A DNA stretch of 64,000 nucleotides from positions 2,976,001 to 3,040,000 of the forward strand of contig NZ_CP031848.1 in assembly GCF_003441595.1 (NCBI RefSeq), in the 5' to 3' direction. Within the stretch, counting starts at the first letter, position 1, and every line of letters starts with the position of its first letter. A model generated the notes under the pieces. That model had not been told where the DNA came from, did not search any database, and saw nothing but the letters and a program-made list of their open reading frames with translations. The position numbers and the translations under genes are program-made. This stretch comes from Marinobacter sp. Arc7-DN-1. Its GTDB lineage: Bacteria; Pseudomonadota; Gammaproteobacteria; Pseudomonadales; Oleiphilaceae. Below are positions 38,745-46,784 of the stretch, piece by piece.

Positions 38745-39422
38745 ATGGCAGACCATCGTTCATTCCATCTCTGGTGGCTGGCACTTGCCGCCGGGCTTGT
38801 GCCGTTGCTTACTATCCACACCACCTTTGTGGTCTCGGTGCTGGAAGGGTACGTCGAGCTGTGCATGCCCTACTGGGACAGCTGCACCAGCATCAGCCGA
38901 ACCGGCCGCCATGGCACCTCTTATTTCATCTTCAAGGGCACCATGTTGCCCGCGGCTTTGCTGGGGATTCTGTTCTGGTGGCTGAATAGCCGCTGGCTGC
39001 GCCAGCTGGGCGTTCATTCGGCCGGCGTTGCCTGGGTTCCCTGGTTGGGGCTGGTGGCCAGCCTATCCCTGGGCGCTTATACGCTGGCGCTGGGCCATGC
39101 CGGGGATGGTTTTAATCTGATCCGCCGGATTGGTGTGGTTTTGTACTTTTCGCTCACGTTTATCTGCGAGCTGCTCGTCAGTGCCGGATTGCGAGGCCAT
39201 CCGCTCTGGAAACACACCGGCATGAGACTGCTGAACCTGTGCCAGCTGATTCTGGGTGTCGGCATTCTCTCGGTGGTCCTCAACGGCGTCGCGCCCGAGT
39301 TCTACAGCCGTAAGGATGATGCCTTTGAATGGATTCTCGCATTGCTGATCAACGCCCACGCTCTCTGGTTGGCGTTGCTGTGGCGAAAGAACCGATTCCG
39401 GGTTCGGCTCTGGGCAGGGTAG
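38745..39422 (+). CDS. Six-helix membrane protein of unknown function
   Basis: Protein of 225 residues with six hydrophobic helices spread over the whole length. After helix 1 comes the polar loop EGYVELCMPYWDSCTSISRTGRHGTSYFIFKGTM. This Cys-containing SISRTG loop recalls Frag1/DRAM/Sfk1-like membrane proteins, a resemblance noted by eye only. The C terminus is short and basic (WRKNRFRVRLWAG). Its stop is five bases from the convergent stop of the TauE gene. Function unknown. Confidence 0.75.
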   Translation: MADHRSFHLWWLALAAGLVPLLTIHTTFVVSVLEGYVELCMPYWDSCTSISRTGRHGTSYFIFKGTMLPAALLGILFWWLNSRWLRQLGVHSAGVAWVPWLGLVASLSLGAYTLALGHAGDGFNLIRRIGVVLYFSLTFICELLVSAGLRGHPLWKHTGMRLLNLCQLILGVGILSVVLNGVAPEFYSRKDDAFEWILALLINAHALWLALLWRKNRFRVRLWAG

Positions 39423-39426
39423 GTAC

Positions 39427-40158
39427 CTACAGGGAAAGCAGGCCGCGAATAAGGGCCGCGGTTCCTGCGACGGCGGCAATCGCCAGGATCACCGGGCGAA
39501 GCCCCTCGAAGGGCATGTGGTTCAACAGCTTGCCGGATAACCAGAAGCCCACCACAACGCCCGGGAAGGTCACCGCAAACAGAGCCAGCTCGCGAGTGCC
39601 CAGATAGCCGGAGGTAAGCAGTGCAGACAGGCTGAATACGCTTGCAACGAGAAAGAAAGCGGACATATTTGCACGCACCAGTGGGCCTTTTTCGTTCTGA
39701 TAGATAAGCGCAATGGGCGGGCCACCGACGGCCGTGATCGTGCCCATATAGGTTGAGGCGGCACCGGCCATCACACTATTGCGTGCGTTCAGGGCCGGTT
39801 TGAGCCCGCCAAGGCTGAGTGACACTGCGGCGAGAATCAGGATGCCGAAGATCAGCTCGAATCCCTTGGTGGAAATCACCAGCAAGGTCAGTGCCGCCAG
39901 AACCGCGCCGGCAACCCCACCCCCGATGGCGAAGCGCAGCTCCCGAACCTGCAGGGCACCACGGTTACGGACCAGCATGAAGATGGTCAGCAGGGAGGCA
40001 TTCAGTATCAGCGGGCCGGGCACGAGCAGCGGGCTGATCAGGAACAGCAGCGGCGCCGCCAGGGTGCCAATGCCATAGCCGGCCACGCCCTGCAGGCAGG
40101 CGCCGGCGAAAACCGCCAGGTTGGCCAGAAGAATCTGTAACAGCGAGACATCTGACAA
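39427..40158 (-). CDS. TauE/SafE-family membrane transporter
   Basis: Putative anion exporter or importer of 243 residues with about eight helices. The first repeat contains AGACLQGVAGYGIGTLAAPLLFLISPLLVPGPLIL, and the second VMAGAASTYMGTITAVGGPPIALIYQNE. These are the duplicated G-rich motifs of the TauE/SafE family. Members handle sulfonates, sulfite or sulfoacetate; the substrate here cannot be read. A 23-residue SEC-C peptide and a rhodanese, both of which could relate to sulfur or redox chemistry, are encoded close by. Confidence 0.88.
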   Translation of the reverse strand: MSDVSLLQILLANLAVFAGACLQGVAGYGIGTLAAPLLFLISPLLVPGPLILNASLLTIFMLVRNRGALQVRELRFAIGGGVAGAVLAALTLLVISTKGFELIFGILILAAVSLSLGGLKPALNARNSVMAGAASTYMGTITAVGGPPIALIYQNEKGPLVRANMSAFFLVASVFSLSALLTSGYLGTRELALFAVTFPGVVVGFWLSGKLLNHMPFEGLRPVILAIAAVAGTAALIRGLLSL

Positions 40159-40253
40159 AAGAAATCACCAGATATTTTGGAGGTTAGGGCCGGAATCGGG
40201 TTGATACTGATACACCGCCGGTAAAGCAGCATAGCCGAAAATCCTGGCGCCCG

Positions 40254-40325
40254 ATGACACAACAGCCTGAACACAAAGTCTGCCCCTGCGGTAGCGGGAA
40301 GAAGTACGAGGCCTGCTGCCTGTAG
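40254..40325 (+). CDS. Minimal SEC-C zinc-binding peptide
   Basis: A 23-residue frame consists almost wholly of the SEC-C motif CPCGSGKKYEACC, the zinc ligand cluster usually found at the C terminus of SecA and other proteins. There is no in-frame ATG or GTG further upstream before a stop, and only a weak ribosome binding site. The perfect motif argues that it is or was translated. It could be a stand-alone peptide or the relic of a larger protein. Confidence 0.55.
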   Translation: MTQQPEHKVCPCGSGKKYEACCL

Positions 40326-40332
40326 CCGACTG

Positions 40333-40713
40333 TCATTCGAAGGACGGAAGCTCCGGCTTGGCCACCGGTTTCCCCGCCTCCTGCCAGGCATCAAAACCAC
40401 CGGCAATGGACTGCACGTGCAGGTAGCCCATTTCCTTCAGGGCCCTCGCGCTCAGTGCCGCCCGACCGGATGTCTTGCAATAACACACGATGTTGAGATC
40501 CCGGCTTTCAAACGCAGGATCATTGGTGAACTTGAACTCCAGCAACCCCCGGGAGATGTTCACCGCTCCGGGAATATGCCCGGAGCGGTATTCATCGGCA
40601 TCGCGGACATCCAACAGCAGGTCCGCGTTTTTGATGGCATCGTCTGCCTGCTCAAGCGGAACTTCCTGAATTTCTTTCTTTGCAGCTGCTACCAGGTCGT
40701 GGGCTGTTTTCAT
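40333..40713 (-). CDS. Rhodanese-like sulfurtransferase domain protein
   Basis: Single rhodanese domain of 126 residues. The active-site loop NIVCYCKTSGRAALSARALKEMGY provides the catalytic Cys (CYCKTSGR; the second Cys is the usual nucleophile). LLDVRDADEYRSGHIPGAVNISRGLLEFK is the typical upstream signature. The short N-terminal helix lies before it. Such proteins carry sulfane sulfur or act in redox balance; the partner is unknown. Confidence 0.92.
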   Translation of the reverse strand: MKTAHDLVAAAKKEIQEVPLEQADDAIKNADLLLDVRDADEYRSGHIPGAVNISRGLLEFKFTNDPAFESRDLNIVCYCKTSGRAALSARALKEMGYLHVQSIAGGFDAWQEAGKPVAKPELPSFE

Positions 40714-40904
40714 GGGGGGCTCCTGCGGGTGAGTGTGGAATAACTATATACCTCAGGATAAGGGATTGGGCGGGCTGGCGTCACCTATGAACAGATCCGC
40801 TGGTAAGGCGAGGCAGGTTGGCTTGAGGAACCGATCTGTCCTAAAGTAGGTTTCTATCTTGAAGATGGCCGCTGGCCTGGTCATTTGCTTTCCATAGAGA
40901 AGTT

Positions 40905-41114
40905 ATGAAACAACCCATCACCGCCTACCACAAAGACGAAGAAAATCACTGGGTCGCCCAGCTGGCGTGTGGCCACAATCAACATGTGCGCCATACACCG
41001 CCCTGGGTGAACCGCCCGTGGGTGACAACGGCAGAAGGCCGGGAGTCCATGCAGGGGTTTGAACTGGACTGCCGGAAATGTGATGAAGACGCGCCGCCGG
41101 ATGACCGGCCCTGA
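40905..41114 (+). CDS. DUF3565 protein, probable zinc-binding
   Basis: Small protein of 69 residues. HWVAQLACGHNQHVRHTPPWVNRPWV and the Cys pair in LDCRKCDEDAP give a His/Cys set suited to metal binding. This is the full length of DUF3565. Its function is not known. It is followed by the DUF2235 gene, but a promoter-like site between them suggests separate transcription. Confidence 0.88.
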   Translation: MKQPITAYHKDEENHWVAQLACGHNQHVRHTPPWVNRPWVTTAEGRESMQGFELDCRKCDEDAPPDDRP

Positions 41115-41116
41115 GC

Positions 41117-41143
41117 TATAATATGATCAGAATCTGATCATAT
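41117..41143 (+). promoter_or_regulatory. -10 box overlapped by a perfect palindrome upstream of DUF2235
   Basis: TATAAT (41117-41122) is a perfect -10 hexamer. It overlaps an inverted repeat with 11-base perfect arms, ATATGATCAGA-a-TCTGATCATAT (41121-41143). A repressor bound here would cover the transcription start. No clear -35 was seen. The ribosome binding site AAAGGAG follows eight bases later. Confidence 0.55.
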
Positions 41144-41163
41144 TGCTGGCAAAGGAGTCTGCC

Positions 41164-42177
41164 ATGGTTAAGCGCCTTGTTGTCTGTGCCGATGGCACAT
41201 GGAACCGCCCGGAAGAAGATCTTCAGAAAGACGTTCCCACCAATGTGCTGAGAATGGCCAGAGCCATTCGCCCCCTGGCGGCCGATGGCCAGCCCCAGCA
41301 TGTGTTTTATGACTGGGGCATTGGTTCGTACCATAACGCGGTGATTGGCGGCATTACCGGGCAGGGCATTCACAAGAACATCATGGATGCCTACCGCTAC
41401 ATCGTTCAGAACTTCACGCCCGGCACCGACCTCTATCTGTTCGGTTTCAGCCGCGGAGCCTACACCGTGCGCTCCCTCTGCGGCCTGATCAACAACTGCG
41501 GCATTCTCAAACGGCCCGATGCCCGGCTGATCCAGCAGGCGTTTGATCATTACAAGAAAACCGGCGATGCCTGGAAGCCGGCCGGCGCCAAATCCGTCGA
41601 GTTCCGGAATGCCCACAGCCATGAGTCCCGGGAGATCCGCTTTGTGGGCGCCTGGGATACGGTGGGTGCCCTGGGTGTGCCCTTCTCACTGATGGGGCTG
41701 TTTGATCGCAAGGACGAGTTTTACGACACCAAGCTGGGAAGTAATGTGCGTATTGCCCGCCATGCACTGGCCATTGATGAGCGCCGGGAGGATTTCGAAC
41801 CTACGCTCTGGGAGCCCCGGGACAAGCTGGATCTGAAACAGGTGTGGTTTGCCGGTTCCCACAGTGATATCGGCGGTGGTTACCCGGCAGACGATCAGGG
41901 GCTGCTGGCTTCCGACAGCGCCCTGGAATGGATGGTGCAGCAGGCCAGGAGCGCCGGCCTGGATATTGAGGAGCACCTGCCCGCCGGTATCAATCCCAGC
42001 GCCAGGGCCAGGCTGCACAACTCACGGCGCCATATTTTCCGGTTTTCAACGCCTCTGGTTCGCAACCTGAAACCGGACAATGTCGAGACCGCCATTCACC
42101 CGTCCGTGGCCGAGCGCTGGCGGTTGGATCCGGATTACCGGCCGCCAAATCTGAAGCAGATAGGGTTTGCCGGCTAG
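41164..42177 (+). CDS. DUF2235 alpha/beta hydrolase (Tle1-like fold)
   Basis: Protein of 337 residues; the start follows AAAGGAG by eight bases. DUF2235 is the catalytic domain of Tle1-type phospholipases and of many stand-alone hydrolases. KRLVVCADGTWNRPEE is the conserved opening; the nucleophile is Ser in LYLFGFSRGAYTVRSL (about residue 96), followed by FVGAWDTVGALG and WFAGSHSDIGGGY with the acid/His region. There is no signal peptide, and no T6SS gene lies nearby, so a cytoplasmic lipid or ester hydrolase is more likely than a secreted effector. Confidence 0.88.
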   Translation: MVKRLVVCADGTWNRPEEDLQKDVPTNVLRMARAIRPLAADGQPQHVFYDWGIGSYHNAVIGGITGQGIHKNIMDAYRYIVQNFTPGTDLYLFGFSRGAYTVRSLCGLINNCGILKRPDARLIQQAFDHYKKTGDAWKPAGAKSVEFRNAHSHESREIRFVGAWDTVGALGVPFSLMGLFDRKDEFYDTKLGSNVRIARHALAIDERREDFEPTLWEPRDKLDLKQVWFAGSHSDIGGGYPADDQGLLASDSALEWMVQQARSAGLDIEEHLPAGINPSARARLHNSRRHIFRFSTPLVRNLKPDNVETAIHPSVAERWRLDPDYRPPNLKQIGFAG

Positions 42178-42250
42178 GCTGCCTTGTTATTACCTATGGC
42201 GCAGGCGCAGGCGCGTGAGCAGAGTTTCGCGGCTGAGAAACCTGGTGCTG

Positions 42251-43603
42251 TCATAACGGGGCTGCATCGAGTCCGCCAAGGGCCAGAATCTGTTTTCGGG
42301 CGTCCGCCTTACGATCTTCCAGGGTTTGCATGATGCCCGTGAGCGCCGCAGGGAAAACCGCCGGTGCCGCCTTCCGGAAATGTTCCAGCATCTCAATCTG
42401 CACATGCAGGTCCTGGAAGCGGCCATAGAGCTGCTGCCGGGCTTTCAGGGTTTTCAGGTTGCTTTTCCAGGTTTTTGCATCCAGCTCCATCAGGTATCGG
42501 ATGCGTTTGAGCTGCTTGCGCAAACGGTGGATATCCTCATCCGGCGAGGTGTGCATCAGCTCAACGGTATGCCTGTTGAAATCTTTGGTACGACGCTCCA
42601 CAGCCTTTCGGATGTCTTTGGGGCTGAGTGTTCCGGCCAGTTTGTGAAACTTCCGGGAATCGATCAGGTTTTGCCAGTGGTCCATGCTGTCGTGGTAGCG
42701 TTTGCTGCCCAGGCGCTTCACCAGTTTGCTGTGTTTGCTGGCGGCTTCGCTCTCAAACCAGACCTGTAAGGCCACCTGCATTTCGCGGTTGTCGCCGCAT
42801 AGCTCCGGCAGATCCTGCAGAAAGACATGCAGATCCCTTAGTGGCCCGGTGGCCTTGGCGTGGCGCTTCAGGGTTTTCACGCCCTTCGCCAGTGTCTTGT
42901 CGCCATTCACTTCCAGCACCGATTCGGCGATGGCCCGGCTGCGGCGAATGGCAATGCGGTACTGGTGCAGGAACTCGTCATCCAGGCCCAGAATGACACC
43001 CTGTTCCAGTTGCCTCAGGCGTTTTAACTGATGGTGGAGTGCGGCGGGGATGTCTCTGGCCGGGTCGTCACCATCGGTATTGGCTTTCTTTTTCTGCTTT
43101 CGTGAGAAGTGGGCGTAGCTGAAGTCCGGCGGCGTCAGCAGGGCCACAAGTTTGCCCTTACCCCGGTCAAGCTGGTGCCAGTGTTTGATCGGCAGCCGGA
43201 TGTGAATAAAGCTGGCGGTCGGTAACTGCTCCGGCGGTCGCTTCAGCAGCCACTGGGCCAGTTCGAGTAAGGCGGGATTATGGCCTATGAGCATAACCCG
43301 GGATTGGTCATCCCGGTGTTGCAGCCAGCAGAGCAGGCGCCGGTAGTCGAAGGTGTAGAGTTCACTGAGGGCGTGGCGTCGTCCTGGCGGGACATTGTCG
43401 GGCAACACACCGTCCAGGGTGGCCTGGGCCCGCGCGGCATCGCTGCTGACTATGCCGCCGCCGAAGGCGCCTGCAGATTGCAGCGCTTTTGCCAGTGGCG
43501 CGAGCTGGCTTTCCCCCCGGGCATTGAGCGGACGATCCCGGTCGCCCAGCCCTTCATCGGCCCAGCTGGATTTGGCATGGCGTACAAGAAACAGGTGCTT
43601 CAT
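42251..43603 (-). CDS. SixA histidine phosphatase - CHAD fusion protein
   Basis: Fusion of two domains, 450 residues. The N-terminal part (1-160) is a SixA-like histidine phosphatase: FLVRHAKSSWADEG gives the RHA catalytic His, SSDAARAQAT and VMLIGHNPALLELAQWLL the rest of the site. The C-terminal part (about 185-440) is a CHAD domain, rich in Arg/Lys/His, with DEFLHQYRIAIRRSRAIAESVL and IHRLRKQLKRIRYLMELD. CHAD domains bind polyphosphate. No CYTH triphosphatase is attached. A polyphosphate-linked dephosphorylation role is inferred. Confidence 0.88.
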   Translation of the reverse strand: MKHLFLVRHAKSSWADEGLGDRDRPLNARGESQLAPLAKALQSAGAFGGGIVSSDAARAQATLDGVLPDNVPPGRRHALSELYTFDYRRLLCWLQHRDDQSRVMLIGHNPALLELAQWLLKRPPEQLPTASFIHIRLPIKHWHQLDRGKGKLVALLTPPDFSYAHFSRKQKKKANTDGDDPARDIPAALHHQLKRLRQLEQGVILGLDDEFLHQYRIAIRRSRAIAESVLEVNGDKTLAKGVKTLKRHAKATGPLRDLHVFLQDLPELCGDNREMQVALQVWFESEAASKHSKLVKRLGSKRYHDSMDHWQNLIDSRKFHKLAGTLSPKDIRKAVERRTKDFNRHTVELMHTSPDEDIHRLRKQLKRIRYLMELDAKTWKSNLKTLKARQQLYGRFQDLHVQIEMLEHFRKAAPAVFPAALTGIMQTLEDRKADARKQILALGGLDAAPL

Positions 43604-43642
43604 GGGCCTACCTTCGAAGTGGTTCTTTAGTCTAGGAATTCC

Positions 43643-43669
43643 TCAAGATAATCAGGTTACTGCCGATAG
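43643..43669 (+). promoter_or_regulatory. FliA (sigma-28) promoter of the chemoreceptor gene
   Basis: TCAAGATA, 11 bases, then GCCGATAG matches the sigma-28 consensus TAAAGTTT-N11-GCCGATAA in spacing and in seven of the eight -10 bases. It stands about 157 bases upstream of the MCP start, in the gap between divergent genes. Motility-class control is common for such receptors. Confidence 0.6.
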
Positions 43670-43826
43670 CTTAATTACCTGAAAATAATTTGCGAATAAC
43701 AGTTTAGTCATGGAAATGGGGGCCGCGCCATGAGTTCCTGAAACCTGTCTTAACAAACCGGAACAGATCTGGCTGAAGGGTCTGTGGATAATTCGCCACA
43801 AGAACAATTCCCTGGGAGCGGGCACG

Positions 43827-45503
43827 ATGAAATTTCTGAGTCACCTGACAATACGAACGCGTTTGCTGGCAGCTGTACTGGTGCCGGTACTGATTACGGC
43901 CGCCACCCTGGCCTGGATTACCGCAAGCCAGATTCAGGTAAACGCGGAAGAGGAAATCAAACGCCTTGAGGCCAGCCTTCTGCAAGCCCGGAAGGCCGGC
44001 CTTCAGAGCCTGATCGATGCCGCCAAAGCGGTGGTTCTGGAGGCCAAGAACGATCCGTCCCTGAGCGAAGAGCAAGCAAAAGAGGCGGCTGCAGCGCGCC
44101 TGCGCTCAATCCGTTTCGATGAAACCAACTATGTGTTCGCCTACACCCGCGATGTCTACAACCTGGCTTATGCACCGGATCCGTCCAAAGAGGGGCCAAC
44201 CAACAACGCGACGCTGAAACGCCTGGTGGGTGACCTCTTCGATGCCGCCGAGAGCGATGGCTTTTACGGTTATGAATGGATGAACCCCGCCTCCGGTAAC
44301 GAAGAGCCCAAGCTGTCCTATTCCACCGTCATCCCGGACTGGGACTGGATGATCGGTGCCGGCGTGTACATCACCGATATCGAACGGGAGCTGGCAGCCG
44401 CGCGGCAGGAGATGGAAAGGGGTATGTCGGCGACCCTCGGATTCATCCTGCTGGTCACCGCGATTGTTGTCGTGATCGCGCTGGTGATCGGGATCTTTGT
44501 TGGCCGGAGCGTAACCACGCCGCTGAAACGTGTCAGTAACATGATGCAGGAAATCGCCGACGGTGAAGGTGATCTTCGCCAGCGCCTGCCGGATGAGGGC
44601 AAAGATGAACTGGCCGAGCTGGGCCGACGGTTCAATGCCTTTGTGGTCAAGATCCAGAACACCATGCGGGAAGTGGGGGCTACGACCGATCAGGTGGCCT
44701 CGGCCGCGGAAGAGCTGAGCCGTGTCGCGAATGAAACCCGGGCATCGGTGCAGGAGCAGGGCTCGGAGACAGATCAGATCGCTTCCGCCATTAATGAAAT
44801 GGCGGCCACGATTCAGCAGATCTCCGGCAATGCCAACGAGGTCGAGAGTGCTGCGTCAGATGCGGACCGTATGGCCCGGGAAGGCGGTGAAACCATCAGT
44901 AGTGCCCAGGGTGCGGTAAACCAGCTGTCGGAAGAGATTCAGGATACCGCGAAGATTATTGATGCGCTGGCTGAAAAATCTGACGATATCCAGCAGGTTC
45001 TGGACGTTATTCACGCGGTGACCGAGCAGACCAACCTGCTGGCCCTGAACGCCGCTATCGAGGCAGCCCGAGCCGGTGAGCATGGCCGTGGGTTCTCTGT
45101 GGTCGCCGACGAAGTACGCCAGCTTGCCAGGCGTAGTGCCGAATCCGCCGATCAGATTCGCGAGATGATTGATGGTTTCGTTACGGAATCCAAGGCATCC
45201 GTTGAACGCATGAACACATCACGGAAACACTCGACCGAAACGGTCGAGCGGATCAATCACGCAACCGACGCCCTGAAAACGATCGAGACCTCTGTCGGCC
45301 AGATCCACGATCAGGTTACCCAGATTGCCACGGCGGCTGAGCAGCAGAGCCAGGTCGCGGAAGAGATCAACCAGAACGTGGTCCGGATTGTGGATGCCGC
45401 ACAGCGCAGCGATACCGGTGTGACCCAGACCAACGAAGCCAGCCACGAACTGGCGCGCCTGGGCGAGAGCCTTCGTGAGCTGGTAGGGCAGTTCAAGGTC
45501 TGA
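43827..45503 (+). CDS. Methyl-accepting chemotaxis protein with sCache-type sensor
   Basis: Transmembrane chemoreceptor of 558 residues. TM1 is at about 12-32. The periplasmic sensor (about 33-200) has the single-Cache signature FDETNYVFAYTRDVYNLAYAPDPSKEG and VIPDWDWMIGAGVYI. TM2 (about 200-222) precedes a HAMP domain, and the signalling domain contains the conserved tip HAVTEQTNLLALNAAIEAARAGEHGRGFSVVADEVR. The sCache_2 type often senses short organic acids. The next gene encodes an orphan TRAP binding protein, which may deliver or share its ligand. Confidence 0.92.
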   Translation: MKFLSHLTIRTRLLAAVLVPVLITAATLAWITASQIQVNAEEEIKRLEASLLQARKAGLQSLIDAAKAVVLEAKNDPSLSEEQAKEAAAARLRSIRFDETNYVFAYTRDVYNLAYAPDPSKEGPTNNATLKRLVGDLFDAAESDGFYGYEWMNPASGNEEPKLSYSTVIPDWDWMIGAGVYITDIERELAAARQEMERGMSATLGFILLVTAIVVVIALVIGIFVGRSVTTPLKRVSNMMQEIADGEGDLRQRLPDEGKDELAELGRRFNAFVVKIQNTMREVGATTDQVASAAEELSRVANETRASVQEQGSETDQIASAINEMAATIQQISGNANEVESAASDADRMAREGGETISSAQGAVNQLSEEIQDTAKIIDALAEKSDDIQQVLDVIHAVTEQTNLLALNAAIEAARAGEHGRGFSVVADEVRQLARRSAESADQIREMIDGFVTESKASVERMNTSRKHSTETVERINHATDALKTIETSVGQIHDQVTQIATAAEQQSQVAEEINQNVVRIVDAAQRSDTGVTQTNEASHELARLGESLRELVGQFKV

Positions 45504-45626
45504 TATCTGTTCCCGGTATTTCGCTGACTGGCGGCTTCGCTGATTGGCGGAACACCGTGAGCAAGCTATGATGGAGGCGTAACAGAGATACCTGTTTTCA
45601 TGCCAACAATAACGGAAGCCAACACA

Positions 45627-46697
45627 ATGACAATCCGGAAAACACTGCTTGCGGCCGTCGCTGCTGCAGCCACCGTCTTCAGCATGTCCTCGGTTGCCGA
45701 GGAAAACTTCACTTTGCGCCTTGCGCAAACCTGGGGCCCCAATTCTCCGATTCTGGGGGAGACCGTTCAGAATATGGCGGATATGGCAGAGGCCATGTCG
45801 GCTGGCCGACTGGAAATCCGCATTGATCCGTCCAACAAGCACAAGGCGCCGTTCGGAATTTTTGATCTGGTGCGTAACGGCCAGTACGACATGGGGCATA
45901 CCGCGTCCTATTACTACAAGGGCACGATCCCCAATGCCATGTACTTCACCACCATCCCGTTCGGGCTGATTGCACCTGAAATGTACGCTTGGTTCTATTA
46001 TGGTGGCGGCATGGAACTCATGCAGAAAGTCTATGAGCCCTATGGACTGTTGTCGTTCCCGGGCGGCAACACCGGTAACCAGATGGGGGGCTGGTTCCGC
46101 AAGGAGATCAACTCCCTGGAGGACCTGAAGGGTATCAAGATGCGCACTCCGGGCTTTGCCGGCGAGGTGATGTCTGAGCTCGGCGTTGCGGTGACCAATA
46201 TTCCCCCGGGCGAGCTCTACAGCGCCCTGGAGCGCGGTACCATTGATGCGGTGGAGTGGGTTGGCCCGGCTCTGGATTTCCAGATGGGCTTCCACCAGAT
46301 CGCCAAGTACTACTACTCCGGCTGGCAGGAGCCGGGTGCGGAAGTTCAGTTCCTGATTAACCAGAAAACCTGGAACAAGCTGCCGAAAGATCTTCAGGAG
46401 ATCCTGAGAGTCGCCATGCGCACTGCGGCTTACGACATGTATATCCAGAGCACCCATGAAAGCGGTGTGGCCTGGGATCGCATGAAGGAAAACTACCCTG
46501 ATGTCACCCACAAGGTGTTCCCACCGGAAGTCATCGAGGCCCTGCGCCGTACAACGAACCGGCTGCTGGCGGAGGCCGCCGAGAAGGATGAGCTGGCCAG
46601 GGAAATCATTGAGTCACAGCGCGGCTATCTCAAGCAGGTGCGCCAGTGGACCAATATTTCAGACAAGGCATACCTGAACAGCGTCGCTGAAGACTGA
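45627..46697 (+). CDS. TRAP-type substrate-binding protein (DctP/TakP-like), orphan
   Basis: Periplasmic binding protein of 356 residues. The start used has GGAAG eight bases upstream and gives a clean signal peptide (MTIRKTLLAAVAAAATVFSMSSVA); an ATG nine codons earlier is possible. DctP/TakP landmarks are LAQTWGPNSPILGETVQNMA, GIKMRTPGFAGEVMSELG and IDAVEWVGPALDFQMGFHQIAKYYYSGWQEPG. TakP relatives bind 2-oxo acids or lactate. No small or large TRAP permease gene is adjacent; teaBC further on already have their own binding protein. Confidence 0.88.
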   Translation: MTIRKTLLAAVAAAATVFSMSSVAEENFTLRLAQTWGPNSPILGETVQNMADMAEAMSAGRLEIRIDPSNKHKAPFGIFDLVRNGQYDMGHTASYYYKGTIPNAMYFTTIPFGLIAPEMYAWFYYGGGMELMQKVYEPYGLLSFPGGNTGNQMGGWFRKEINSLEDLKGIKMRTPGFAGEVMSELGVAVTNIPPGELYSALERGTIDAVEWVGPALDFQMGFHQIAKYYYSGWQEPGAEVQFLINQKTWNKLPKDLQEILRVAMRTAAYDMYIQSTHESGVAWDRMKENYPDVTHKVFPPEVIEALRRTTNRLLAEAAEKDELAREIIESQRGYLKQVRQWTNISDKAYLNSVAED

Positions 46698-46784
46698 GTC
46701 TGACAGGCTGCTGGGGGCCTCCCGGCCTTGGTTTTCGGTGGAGAATCTCCTGAGTCAGGAAAAGCCACGAAGCCGGGAGGTCCT

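Noticed and set aside
41164..42177. Type VI secretion effector Tle1
   Set aside because: Only the DUF2235 domain is shared. No VgrG, PAAR, immunity or T6SS structural gene lies nearby, and the protein is short.
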